A stretch of DNA of 34,696 nt from Sedimentisphaerales bacterium. Lineage in GTDB: Bacteria > Planctomycetota > Phycisphaerae > Sedimentisphaerales > SM23-30. Below are positions 1-7,405 of this stretch, piece by piece (position 1 is the stretch's first letter; each line of letters begins with the position of its first letter). The position numbers and the translations under genes were made by a program. The stretch spans positions 1-34,696 of the forward strand of contig JANQJS010000060.1 of assembly GCA_028281535.1 (NCBI GenBank), given 5' to 3'. The notes below the pieces were generated by a model. The model saw only the letters and a list, made by a program, of their open reading frames with translations, searched no databases and had not been told where the DNA came from.

Positions 1-1
1 C

Positions 2-478
2 ATCGGTATGTTTGCCGACTTCATTGAAGATAAAGAGGTTCGCCTCATTGGCGTCGAAGCCGCAGGCCATGGCGTAAATACAGACAAACATGCTTGCACA
101 CTTCAACGCGGTGCTATAGGTGTACTGCATGGAGCACGCTCATATATACTCCAGGACAAAGATGGCCAGGTCACCGAATCACACTCAATTAGTGCCGGAC
201 TTGACTACCCTGGCGTCGGTCCTGAGCACAGCTTACTAAAAGATCTCAACCGAGCAGAATATGTCGGAGCGACCGATGACCAAGTACTGGAAACATTCCT
301 TTGGATGTCACGCAATACAGGTTTAATTCCAGCATTTGAAAGTACCCACGCGATTGCATGGGTAATTGAACAAGCTGGACAATTCAAATCAGACGAGGTT
401 ATTGTGATCAACTTAAGTGGCCGCGGAGACAAAGATGTGGATGCCTTCATTCGCTATCGACCTGAGGAGGTCGAATAA
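2..478 (+). CDS. trpB: Tryptophan synthase beta chain, C-terminal part (runs off the left edge)
   Basis: This is the 3' part of trpB. TrpB is the PLP enzyme that joins indole and serine to make tryptophan in the cytosolic alpha2-beta2 complex. The reading frame is open from base 2. The residues after it (IGMFADFIEDKEVRLIGVEA, then AAGHG) match the conserved TrpB segment that follows the phosphate-binding region, and the end (EVIVINLSGRGDKD) is the typical TrpB C-terminal signature. About 158 of the usual ~400 residues are present, so the PLP lysine lies outside the window. The stop is 3 bases before the trpA start, and a GGAGG-type ribosome site for trpA lies inside the last trpB codons, which suggests translational coupling. 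The identification is firm; only the 5' end is missing. Confidence 0.95.
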   Translation: MGMFADFIEDKEVRLIGVEAAGHGVNTDKHACTLQRGAIGVLHGARSYILQDKDGQVTESHSISAGLDYPGVGPEHSLLKDLNRAEYVGATDDQVLETFLWMSRNTGLIPAFESTHAIAWVIEQAGQFKSDEVIVINLSGRGDKDVDAFIRYRPEEVE

Positions 479-481
479 TAT

Positions 482-1267
482 ATGAAGACATACAAAGAGC
501 TCTTTAGCGAAAAGAAAGCCATCCTGATGCCCTTTTTTGTACTGGGCGACCCTGATTTTGACACCTCCTTTGAATTTATCAAGGCTGCGATTGATGCCGG
601 AGCCGATTGCCTGGAACTTGGTATCGCATTTAGCGACCCCATCGCCGACGGACCAACCATCCAACGAGCCGATGTCCGGGCACTTAATGCTGGCATGAAC
701 TGCGAAAAAGCCTTCGAACTAATTGCCAAAATCAAAGCATACAAAGATATCCCCATCGGCCTATTGATGTATTACAATCTGATGGTAAATTTTGGGCTGG
801 AAAAATTTTACGAACATGCCGCAAAAGCTGGAGTCAACAGCATTCTTGTTGCTGATCTTTGCGTCGACGATGCCGATGAAGTCCTGGATCTAACAAAGAA
901 AAATGGCTTAGACTCTGTTTTCATGGTGACACCCAACACCACCCCAGCTCGCCAAGAAAAAATAGCCGAGCTTTGCAGTGGATTCATCTATACCGTATCG
1001 CTCCTCGGTGTAACAGGTGCTCGAACCGAACTAAGCAACATGGTACACCCGCTCATCAACTCCTTAAAAGAAAAAACAGACACTCCCGTCTGCGTTGGCT
1101 TTGGCGTCAGCAAACCTGAGCACGCCCAAAGCTTGGTAGCCGCCAAAGCAGATGGTGTGATTATTGGCTCAGCCATTGTCAGCATCGTGGAAGATAATAT
1201 CAACACACCAGACAAAGGCAAAAAGGCTATTACCGAATTTATCCAAAGCTTCAAAGCTGTTCTTTAA
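482..1267 (+). CDS. trpA: Tryptophan synthase alpha chain
   Basis: TrpA splits indole-3-glycerol phosphate into indole and glyceraldehyde-3-phosphate, and the indole is channelled to TrpB. The 261-residue length is normal for this TIM barrel. The catalytic pair is visible: Glu45 in LELGIAFSDP and Asp56 in IADGPTIQ (equivalent to Glu49 and Asp60 of the enteric enzyme). The flexible loop SLLGVTGAR and the phosphate-binding VGFGVSKPEHA and GVIIGSAIV segments are also present. It follows trpB by 3 bases and is followed after 36 bases by a thioredoxin-fold gene. No trp leader or attenuator can be judged because the operon start is outside the window. Confidence 0.97.
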   Translation: MKTYKELFSEKKAILMPFFVLGDPDFDTSFEFIKAAIDAGADCLELGIAFSDPIADGPTIQRADVRALNAGMNCEKAFELIAKIKAYKDIPIGLLMYYNLMVNFGLEKFYEHAAKAGVNSILVADLCVDDADEVLDLTKKNGLDSVFMVTPNTTPARQEKIAELCSGFIYTVSLLGVTGARTELSNMVHPLINSLKEKTDTPVCVGFGVSKPEHAQSLVAAKADGVIIGSAIVSIVEDNINTPDKGKKAITEFIQSFKAVL

Positions 1268-1303
1268 CAGCGAACAACGATTACCCACGGAGATTATTTC
1301 ATT

Positions 1304-1876
1304 ATGAATAAAACAATATTAACAGAAAAGTTTCAACTAGGCGTGTCTTACGAAGACTTTGTTGCCTCAGGCGCCCCAGAAGGCCATGACGGCAAATGGC
1401 ATCAACGCTATGAACAACTCGAGCTGGAACCTGAACAAAAAGAAATGATCGAATCCTGGGTTCGCGAAATGAACGTACTTTGTCTAACCGGAACATGGTG
1501 TGGCGACTGTTCTTTACAAGGTGCAGCGATGGCACGTATAGCAGAAGCGAATGATCGTATCAATCTACGATTTATCCCTCGTAGCGAAGAACATGGTGAT
1601 TTAATCACACAAAGCACTATTAACGCAGGCTATCGTGTTCCTGTCAGCTGGTTCATGGCCGAAGATTTCGAAATTGTTAGCTGGTTTGGCGATCGGACCC
1701 TGAGTCGATACCGCAGCATGGCAGAAAAACAGCTTGGCCCAGGAAAAAAAGGCTGTAATTCACCAAAACCCGGTGATCCAGTCAGAGAAGTTCTGAGAGA
1801 AGTCCTGGAAGAATTTGAGCGTGTCCAACTGCTGCTCCGCCTGAGCGCCCGCTTCAGAGAGAAATACAACGACTAA
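1304..1876 (+). CDS. Thioredoxin-fold protein with a WCGDC active site
   Basis: This 190-residue soluble protein has a thioredoxin-type motif W65-C66-G67-D68-C69 followed by a helix, and a YRVPVSWFM segment with the family's cis-proline (VP). It resembles the Thioredoxin_9-like group seen in many bacteria rather than classical TrxA, which is about 105 residues with WCGPC. There is no signal peptide, so it should act in the cytosol as a disulfide reductase or a thiol-dependent partner; the substrate is unknown. A GGAG ribosome site lies about 11 bases before the ATG. It is the third gene after trpB-trpA in the same direction and could be co-transcribed. The fold assignment is solid; the exact role is not. 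Confidence 0.8.
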   Translation: MNKTILTEKFQLGVSYEDFVASGAPEGHDGKWHQRYEQLELEPEQKEMIESWVREMNVLCLTGTWCGDCSLQGAAMARIAEANDRINLRFIPRSEEHGDLITQSTINAGYRVPVSWFMAEDFEIVSWFGDRTLSRYRSMAEKQLGPGKKGCNSPKPGDPVREVLREVLEEFERVQLLLRLSARFREKYND

Positions 1877-1903
1877 TTAAGTCAATGCAAAACAACAACT
1901 TAT

Positions 1904-1934
1904 ACTCTTTTTTAACTCTAGGCTAAAAAAGAGT
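1904..1934 (+). terminator. Inverted repeat between the thioredoxin gene and rplU (weak terminator or L21 leader)
   Basis: ACTCTTTTTT (1904-1913) pairs perfectly with AAAAAAGAGT (1925-1934) around an 11-base loop. AACTC (1914-1918) can also pair with GAGTT (1931-1935), giving a competing stem. No long U-tract follows the 3' arm, so it is a weak terminator at best. Being about 75 bases upstream of rplU, it could be part of an L21 leader instead. Confidence 0.4.
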
Positions 1935-2009
1935 TGAATTTTACTCAAAAAACAGCATAATTGCTTAGCTTAGTAGATTTAGCAAAATATCCAGAATGGA
2001 GATTGAATC

Positions 2010-2327
2010 GTGTACGCAATAATTGAAGATGGCGGCAAACAATACAAAGTTGAACAAGGTGAAACCGTTTGCTTTGAGCTCAAAGAGCTTGAAGAAGGCC
2101 AAACCCAAGTAGAATTTGATCAAGTTTTATTCATTAAAGACGACGCAGGCACCATCATTGGCCAGCCAGTTGTCGAAGGTGCAAAAGTCATTGGCAAAAT
2201 AAACGGCCAGGAAGCTGGACCCAAACTCTATCCGATGCAATTTAGACGCCGTAAAAATTCTCGTCGTCGAATCGGCCATCGTCAAAAGTACATTGAAGTG
2301 GAAATCACTGAAATTGCTAAACCATAA
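2010..2327 (+). CDS. rplU: 50S ribosomal protein L21
   Basis: The 105-residue protein begins MYAIIEDGGKQYKVEQGE, the hallmark start of bacterial L21, and ends with the basic 23S rRNA-binding segment RRRKNSRRRIGHRQKYIEV. The start is GTG, supported by a GGAG ribosome site about 8 bases upstream and by the exact family N-terminus. In most bacteria rplU is directly followed by rpmA (L27); here it is followed by a strong intrinsic terminator and then lptB, so the usual pair is split. The 133-base upstream gap contains an inverted repeat and probably the promoter. Confidence 0.97.
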   Translation: MYAIIEDGGKQYKVEQGETVCFELKELEEGQTQVEFDQVLFIKDDAGTIIGQPVVEGAKVIGKINGQEAGPKLYPMQFRRRKNSRRRIGHRQKYIEVEITEIAKP

Positions 2328-2350
2328 TAAATGGTTCATACGAAAATTCA

Positions 2351-2388
2351 AAACCCGATTCGTTAAAAATGACGAATTGGGTTTTTTT
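2351..2388 (+). terminator. Rho-independent terminator after rplU
   Basis: AAACCCGATTCGT (2351-2363) pairs with ACGAATTGGGTTT (2372-2384) with a single G-U wobble and an 8-base loop, and runs straight into seven T residues (2382-2388). It starts 24 bases after the rplU stop. This is the clearest one-directional terminator in the window, and it makes rplU a monocistronic unit or the end of one. Confidence 0.9.
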
Positions 2389-2484
2389 ATGGGTACAACC
2401 CTTTAGGAAATTTGCTAAGATAGTCGAAAGAAGCTAATAGATGCTTTTATCGAGGCATATCGAACACTACCGGAGCTTAGCCTT

Positions 2485-3228
2485 ATGGATATGAAACTGC
2501 TGGAAACCCGCGATTTAGTCAAAAAATATTCCGGGCGAACAGTTGTCGATAACATTTCTATCGTCGTTCATGACAGAGAAATTGTTGGATTGCTAGGTCG
2601 AAACGGCGCAGGCAAAACAACCACCTTCCGGATGACCATTGGCATGGTCACCCCAGAAGATGGCCAGGTCATTTTTGAAGGACGTGATATCACAAAGCTT
2701 CCCATGTTCAAACGTGCTCGACAGGGAATTGGTTATTTATCACAAGAACCCAGCGTTTTCCAACGACTGACTGTTGAACAAAACCTGCTAGCTATTCTAG
2801 AAACCATGAGCCTGACACGAAAAGAACGAATGAAAACGGCCAACGACCTTATGGGGCAATTCGGTCTTACTAAAATTAAAAATCAGCAAGCTCGCGTACT
2901 CAGCGGTGGCGAAAGACGCAAACTGGAAATCGCCAGAGCACTGGTCACAAAGCCCTCATTGATTCTATTGGATGAACCTTTCAGTGGCGTTGACCCAATT
3001 GCTGTTGAAGATTTGCAACAAGAAATCCGAAGATTGCATCAGGACAAAGGTATCAGTATTTTGATCACGGATCATAATGTGGTCAGAACACTTGAAGTGG
3101 TACACAAAGCTTATATTATTAATGAAGGAACTGTTCTAGCTTACGGAAAGCCTAAAGACCTGGTCAATAACCAGCAGGTTCGATCCGCATACCTGGGCCA
3201 AACGTTTCGAGGTGACGAGTTTAACTAA
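2485..3228 (+). CDS. lptB: LPS export ABC transporter ATP-binding protein LptB
   Basis: LptB is the cytosolic ATPase that, with LptF/LptG, extracts lipopolysaccharide from the inner membrane and pushes it along the LptC-LptA bridge. All ABC motifs are seen: Walker A G38-RNGAGKT-45, Q-loop Gln87, signature LSGGE 139-143, Walker B LILLDE 159-164 and switch His197. The stretches SGGERRKLEIARAL, DEPFSGVDPIAV and ITDHNV are LptB-specific within the branched-chain-like ABC family. At 247 residues it has the family length. Walker A has Arg39 where Pro is usual. GGAG lies 9 bases before the ATG. cdaA follows after 23 bases, so the two are probably one operon. The gene implies an LPS-bearing outer membrane. 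Confidence 0.93.
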   Translation: MDMKLLETRDLVKKYSGRTVVDNISIVVHDREIVGLLGRNGAGKTTTFRMTIGMVTPEDGQVIFEGRDITKLPMFKRARQGIGYLSQEPSVFQRLTVEQNLLAILETMSLTRKERMKTANDLMGQFGLTKIKNQQARVLSGGERRKLEIARALVTKPSLILLDEPFSGVDPIAVEDLQQEIRRLHQDKGISILITDHNVVRTLEVVHKAYIINEGTVLAYGKPKDLVNNQQVRSAYLGQTFRGDEFN

Positions 3229-3251
3229 ATCACTAAACAGGGAAACAGATC

Positions 3252-4154
3252 ATGATCTTAGCCGTCATGGACTACATGCAATATCTATACAACTCGTATG
3301 ATCTCATACCCATTCTCATGGAATTGGTGTTGATTGGTATTGTTGTCTACACGGTCATGAGATTTCTAAGGGGCACCGGTGGAGAAAAACTCTTCCGAGG
3401 TATTTTATTTATTGTCTTGGGCTTCTGGGCAATACGACTTTTGACAACTCAATTAGGCTTGGATATGGAACGAATTGAGTTCCTATTCAATTATTTTTTA
3501 TTGATTGTACTTGTGGTCTCAATGATTGCATTTCAACCAGAACTTAGACGCGGGCTCATGCAACTGGGGGGGACCCGGTTTAGCAGAAGCTCTGCACCTG
3601 AAATAGAAAACGTTATTGAGCAAGTGGTTGATTCAGTAGCCCATTTAAGTAGAATTCAAATTGGAGCACTGGTTGCTTTTGAAAGAGAAGTCGGATTAAG
3701 TGATTTTATCGCTACAGGAACACGCTTAAATGCCATCGTTTCGGCGGATTTACTAAATACGATTTTCTGGCCCGGTACACCTCTACATGATATGGGTGTA
3801 ATTATCCGACGGGGAAAATTAACGGCAGCCAGCGTCCAGTTCCCCTTAGCAGAACATGGCGAATTTGACCGCAATCTGGGTTCACGACACCGTGCGGCCA
3901 TCGGGCTAAGCAAAGAAACAGACGCCGTCATCGTTGTCGTTAGCGAAGAAACAGGCCAAATCGGCTTGGCACTGAATGGCAAGCTGGCTAGATTTTTAAC
4001 ATTGGAACAATTACACAAGCAATTATTTGATCTACTAACCTCAGATACTAAAGAGTTAAAAACAATTAAATCTACAAAAGATAAGTCTTCGTCATCTACC
4101 CCAAAAAGCCAGAAGACCTCAACGACGGATTCGGCCAAAGAAAAAGTGAAATAA
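3252..4154 (+). CDS. cdaA: Membrane diadenylate cyclase CdaA (c-di-AMP synthase) with altered DGA motif
   Basis: CdaA condenses two ATP into c-di-AMP at the inner membrane. The 300-residue protein has three N-terminal membrane helices (about residues 20-40, 50-70 and 77-95), then a DAC domain (about 100-265) with the RHR motif R212-H213-R214 in LGSRHRAAIG and the conserved TPLHD segment. The catalytic motif, normally D-G-A, reads D180-M181-G182 (bases 3789-3797): the metal-binding Asp is kept, the next two residues are not. The C-terminus is a Lys/Ser/Thr-rich tail of about 30 residues. It sits 23 bases after lptB and 53 bases before its usual partner cdaR, the classic cdaA-cdaR pairing. A GGGAAA ribosome site precedes the ATG. 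The family is certain; full activity is not. Confidence 0.93.
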   Translation: MILAVMDYMQYLYNSYDLIPILMELVLIGIVVYTVMRFLRGTGGEKLFRGILFIVLGFWAIRLLTTQLGLDMERIEFLFNYFLLIVLVVSMIAFQPELRRGLMQLGGTRFSRSSAPEIENVIEQVVDSVAHLSRIQIGALVAFEREVGLSDFIATGTRLNAIVSADLLNTIFWPGTPLHDMGVIIRRGKLTAASVQFPLAEHGEFDRNLGSRHRAAIGLSKETDAVIVVVSEETGQIGLALNGKLARFLTLEQLHKQLFDLLTSDTKELKTIKSTKDKSSSSTPKSQKTSTTDSAKEKVK

Positions 4155-4207
4155 TGTCACTTAGAACAAGAGTAAGACGCGACATATGCACTCAGGAATA
4201 ATCTAAT

Positions 4208-5251
4208 ATGCCTGCCCAAGTAAAAACGGCCATTATGGTCATTATATTAAGTTGCCTGATCTGGGTTTTTGCCGAACGCGAGGTAACCCGCTCAACAACT
4301 CTGGATATTGACATAGTCAAAAGTGTCGAACTATACGAAGATTTACTCGTGCAATTTATTGATGAAGATAACCGACCATTACCATTATCCTCCATTCGTG
4401 TAACATTAACCCTTGAAGGTCCTGCTGGGCGAATACAGCGTATCAACGATGGACGGATCGACAAAAAAGAAATTCTTAACGTTCGTAATATTCTTAAAGA
4501 TGAACCTGAAGAATCCCAGCCACAGAAATATACTGTCGATATCATCAATGATCTTTTTAATAATGGCTTTCAATATGAAGACAATGTCTTTTTAAAAGTA
4601 ACCAACGCGGAACCAGCTAGTTTTGATTTACAAATTCGAAAACTAATCAAAACAACCCTACCCGTAAAAGTATTTAAGCTAGATGGTGCTACGGAACTTC
4701 CTACAGATTTCGTTGAACCATCCACAATTGACGCTTATGTCATCCAAGGTCAGGAACCGGAATTTGCCCAGGTCTTATTAAATTCAGAAAAACAGCTCCA
4801 AGCCTCGAAAGGTGAAATCACTGCAGCCTGTACCATCTCTTTATCACGTTTGGATCAAAGTTTGACAGATCGAATCCAAAAGTTTGATATTAAAGTAAAA
4901 TTAAAACAAGGCGCCGATTTCCTCCCAGAAGAGATAATAAAGTCACCCCGCCTTGGTATTTTACTGCCTGGCGTACTACAGGATAAATATCGTGTTGAAA
5001 TTGAAGACAAATCTCCTCTCACTGAACTTCCATTAAAATTTCGAGGATCAGCCGCAGCGACGGCCAGCTATCGGGATAGTCAGTTTCATTTGCTATTAGA
5101 AATAAACGAAACGGATGCGCCAGGACAATTAATAAACCGGCAACTAAAATATTATCTTCCAATTGATCGCAGTGGAGAATTGGAAATTTTAGATAAGCGT
5201 ACTATTCTGATCCAATTTAAATTGGTGCCAATTGAGCTGGAAGAACTGTAA
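4208..5251 (+). CDS. cdaR: YbbR-domain protein (CdaR-like regulator of CdaA)
   Basis: CdaR/YbbR proteins are anchored by one N-terminal helix and place YbbR repeats outside the membrane, where they modulate the diadenylate cyclase. Here the helix is about residues 5-22 (VKTAIMVIILSCLIWVFAE), followed by EREVTRSTTLDI, the usual start of the first YbbR repeat. The rest is beta-rich and repeats the YbbR pattern about two to three times (for example TLPVKVFKLDGATELPTDF and LTELPLKFRGS). At 347 residues it is within the family range. The sequence is divergent, but position directly after cdaA makes the call strong. A hairpin at 5318-5360 lies between it and fliM. Confidence 0.85.
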   Translation: MPAQVKTAIMVIILSCLIWVFAEREVTRSTTLDIDIVKSVELYEDLLVQFIDEDNRPLPLSSIRVTLTLEGPAGRIQRINDGRIDKKEILNVRNILKDEPEESQPQKYTVDIINDLFNNGFQYEDNVFLKVTNAEPASFDLQIRKLIKTTLPVKVFKLDGATELPTDFVEPSTIDAYVIQGQEPEFAQVLLNSEKQLQASKGEITAACTISLSRLDQSLTDRIQKFDIKVKLKQGADFLPEEIIKSPRLGILLPGVLQDKYRVEIEDKSPLTELPLKFRGSAAATASYRDSQFHLLLEINETDAPGQLINRQLKYYLPIDRSGELEILDKRTILIQFKLVPIELEEL

Positions 5252-5317
5252 TTCGCACCAAAGATTGGACTAAAGCTTCCGACACTCAATGTCCGATAAT
5301 ATTTATATCTGTATAAT

Positions 5318-5360
5318 AAAGGCACCGCCTCTCTTGAGGGGATTCGCCTTTAAGTTTTTT
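5318..5360 (+). terminator. Hairpin and T-tract between cdaR and fliM
   Basis: AAAGGC (5318-5323) pairs with GCCTTT (5346-5351), with an inner CCTC-TCTT-GAGG hairpin, and TTTTTT follows at 5355-5360. The position 67 bases after cdaR fits a terminator for the lptB-cdaA-cdaR operon. A TATAAT at 5312-5317 just in front could instead be a -10 box for fliM, which would put the hairpin in the fliM leader. Confidence 0.6.
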
Positions 5361-5384
5361 ATATATAGAAGGTTATAGTAATTC

Positions 5385-6413
5385 ATGGCTGATGTTCTTG
5401 ATCAAAGTGAAATTGATGCCCTCTTAAATGCTGTCGCAGAAGGAGAAATTGGTTCCGATGATTCGGACTCGACCGAGGAGACTGCCAATGCGGTTCTCAA
5501 TGCGGATGCGGATAAAAATCTCGAAGTTCGCACCTACGATTTCAAGCGACCTGAACGGGTCAGTAAAGATCAGATGCGTGCCCTGGAAGGTTTACATGAA
5601 ACCTATGCCAGAAATCTAGGCGTTGCATTAAGTGGCTATTTACGAACGATTATCGAAGTGAAAATTCGTTCTGTCGAGCAATTGACCTTTGCAGAATTTA
5701 CCTATTCCCTGCCTTCACCCACCTCATTTTCACTGTTAAGTGCCCATCCGCTGGATGGTCAGATTTGTCTGGAGATCAGCCCACTGATAACATATCCAAT
5801 TATTGATAGAATGCTGGGGGGATCAAATGCTGAACTCTATATTCCACAGCGACCTTTAACGCAAATCGAGCAACGACTGGCAAATCGAATTATTGAAAGG
5901 GCCATTGAGGCATTAAAGGAAGCCTGGGAAAATGTCCAGACCATTGATTTTAAAGTCGAGCAACATGAATCTAATCCACAGCTCGTCCAAATTGTCCCTC
6001 CAAACGAGGTGGTTGTCGTCATTGGGTTTGAAATCAAAATGGGTAATCGTGCCGGCTCCATGAGTCTTTGTATCCCATTTAATGTCATTGAGCCGGTGAT
6101 CCATAACCTAACCTCTCAAGGCTGGCTCAGCTTTAAACGATCCCAGAAATTTGAAGAACAAACGGGATCACTATCCGAAAATATTGGTGATGCAAAATTA
6201 AAAATGCGTGCCTATCTGGGACAAACTACCATCCGCGTTAGTGAATTACTCGATCTTGAGGTAGGCGATATCCTGAAAACAGACAAAGAAGCTTCCGATG
6301 AATTGATTTTACATATTGAAGGTAAAAGTAAATTTGCAGGTAAAATTGGTCAGTTCAAAGGTAATCGCTCATTGAAAATTACCCGACCAGCACAACCTGG
6401 TGAGAAAATTTAA
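5385..6413 (+). CDS. fliM: Flagellar motor switch protein FliM
   Basis: FliM is the middle C-ring protein of the flagellar switch; its N-terminus binds phospho-CheY. The start MADVLDQSEIDALLNAVAEG is the classic EIDALL CheY-binding peptide, followed by an acidic linker. The middle CheC-like domain (about 45-245) carries LEGLHETYARNL, LRTIIEVKIRSVEQLTFAEF and DRMLGGSNAE, and the C-terminal SpoA domain (about 250-335) binds FliN. The 342-residue length is normal. No other flagellar gene is in the window, so either flagellar genes are scattered in this genome or fliM is an outlier. It is convergent with the HTH-EIIA gene, with 18 bases between stops and no clear terminator. Confidence 0.93.
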   Translation: MADVLDQSEIDALLNAVAEGEIGSDDSDSTEETANAVLNADADKNLEVRTYDFKRPERVSKDQMRALEGLHETYARNLGVALSGYLRTIIEVKIRSVEQLTFAEFTYSLPSPTSFSLLSAHPLDGQICLEISPLITYPIIDRMLGGSNAELYIPQRPLTQIEQRLANRIIERAIEALKEAWENVQTIDFKVEQHESNPQLVQIVPPNEVVVVIGFEIKMGNRAGSMSLCIPFNVIEPVIHNLTSQGWLSFKRSQKFEEQTGSLSENIGDAKLKMRAYLGQTTIRVSELLDLEVGDILKTDKEASDELILHIEGKSKFAGKIGQFKGNRSLKITRPAQPGEKI

Positions 6414-6431
6414 ACTCCAGACGCCATTTAA

Positions 6432-7145
6432 TCAGTTTTGTTCGGTCAAAACTTCTTTTTCTCGCCTAGCCATTAAATTTAATACATCCTGAGGGGATTC
6501 AGCATCTCGAATTTTGTGTGCCAACAATTTATCATTCAACATTCGACATAACCGCGCTAAAACTTCCAGGTGATGTTTATCATCTTGCGAACAGGTCATA
6601 AAAAATAAATCCGTCAATAACCGATCCGGTGCGCCAAATCCAATGGCTTGTGTCGAACGAGCAATCACCAATATCGGTTCAGCGATTGTATACTGCTGTG
6701 GACGACGAGGATGTGGTATAGCAATACCACCTTCCATTGCGGTACTACATAATTCTTCCCGCCCCATGAGTGCCTTTAAAAGTTCAGCCGGATCATAAAG
6801 CAAACCTGTTTCTTGCGCCAAACCAACAAGCTCTCTAAGCACACTGCTTTTGGTACGAGCCGGAAGATTTGTACTGATCGCCTCAATACGTAACAGGGGA
6901 GTAATGATTAATTGATCTTCGGTTGCCTCATTTTTTTTCAGCCCCAAATCCATTTTAGCTAAATTATGTTTACCTTGACCAAGGTTTTGCTGCATCCATT
7001 CGGTCACCGCCGCACGATTGAATCGATATTGCCCGGAAATTTTCTGACAGGGAATTTCTCCACGCTGAGCCATCTTGGTGGCTTGCTGATAATCAAGCCC
7101 CAAATAGCGGGCAACCTCCTTCATGTCCATGTAACCTTGCGGCAT
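6432..7145 (-). CDS. Fusion of an excisionase-type HTH domain with a PTS EIIA (PtsN-like) domain
   Basis: Residues 1-55 form a MerR/excisionase-type helix-turn-helix (DMKEVARYLGLDYQQATKMA, then GEIPCQKISGQYRFNRAAV, as in helix_turn_helix_17). Residues about 80-232 are a PTS EIIA type 2 domain with the phospho-accepting His145 in GGIAIPHPR and a PtsN-like C-terminal half. Such a protein could let phosphotransfer state control DNA or partner binding; no EI, HPr or sugar permease is nearby, which favours a regulatory (nitrogen-PTS-like) role over sugar uptake. A GGAAG ribosome site precedes the ATG. It lies head-to-head with cstA across a 260-base gap, so it may regulate that gene. Domain calls are strong; the target is inference. 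Confidence 0.85.
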   Translation of the reverse strand: MPQGYMDMKEVARYLGLDYQQATKMAQRGEIPCQKISGQYRFNRAAVTEWMQQNLGQGKHNLAKMDLGLKKNEATEDQLIITPLLRIEAISTNLPARTKSSVLRELVGLAQETGLLYDPAELLKALMGREELCSTAMEGGIAIPHPRRPQQYTIAEPILVIARSTQAIGFGAPDRLLTDLFFMTCSQDDKHHLEVLARLCRMLNDKLLAHKIRDAESPQDVLNLMARREKEVLTEQN

Positions 7146-7405
7146 CGGTTTTCTTCCGGATTGACGTTCATAAATTATCTAACAATCTCCAATATCATAT
7201 CTTATATCATCAAATAGTCTTGTGAATTATTATCGACGGAAAGATCTTATTCAGACATTATCGCATCAAACAATTGTAAGTCTCTAAAATAAATATAATT
7301 AAGAGATCTTGTTGGTCTGATTCTCATAAGGTAAAATAATGAGACAGCATCCCAAATCTATGCAGGATTGCTCTCATTTGAACCGTTAACTGTTTGGAGA
7401 CCTCT
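7146..7405. promoter_or_regulatory. Divergent intergenic region between the HTH-EIIA gene and cstA
   Basis: This 260-base AT-rich gap must hold promoters for both genes. Possible -10 boxes on the plus strand are TATAAT (7294-7299) and TAAAAT (7332-7337), the latter with a weak TTGTTG -35 at 7309-7314 (17-base spacer). AGATCTT occurs twice (in the 7240s and at 7304-7310). No convincing operator palindrome was found. Confidence 0.35.

Noticed and set aside
2412-2440. TTGCTA-17-TAATAG as lptB promoter
   Set aside because: The -10 match is poor (3 of 6), so it is not listed as a feature, though a promoter must exist in this gap after the rplU terminator.
3656-4138. 160-codon frame opposite cdaA
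   Set aside because: It is fully contained in the well-supported cdaA gene and has a random-looking composition.
7394-7405. Upstream TTG start for cstA
   Set aside because: The GGAGA ribosome site overlaps this codon and is well placed for ATG 7406 instead.
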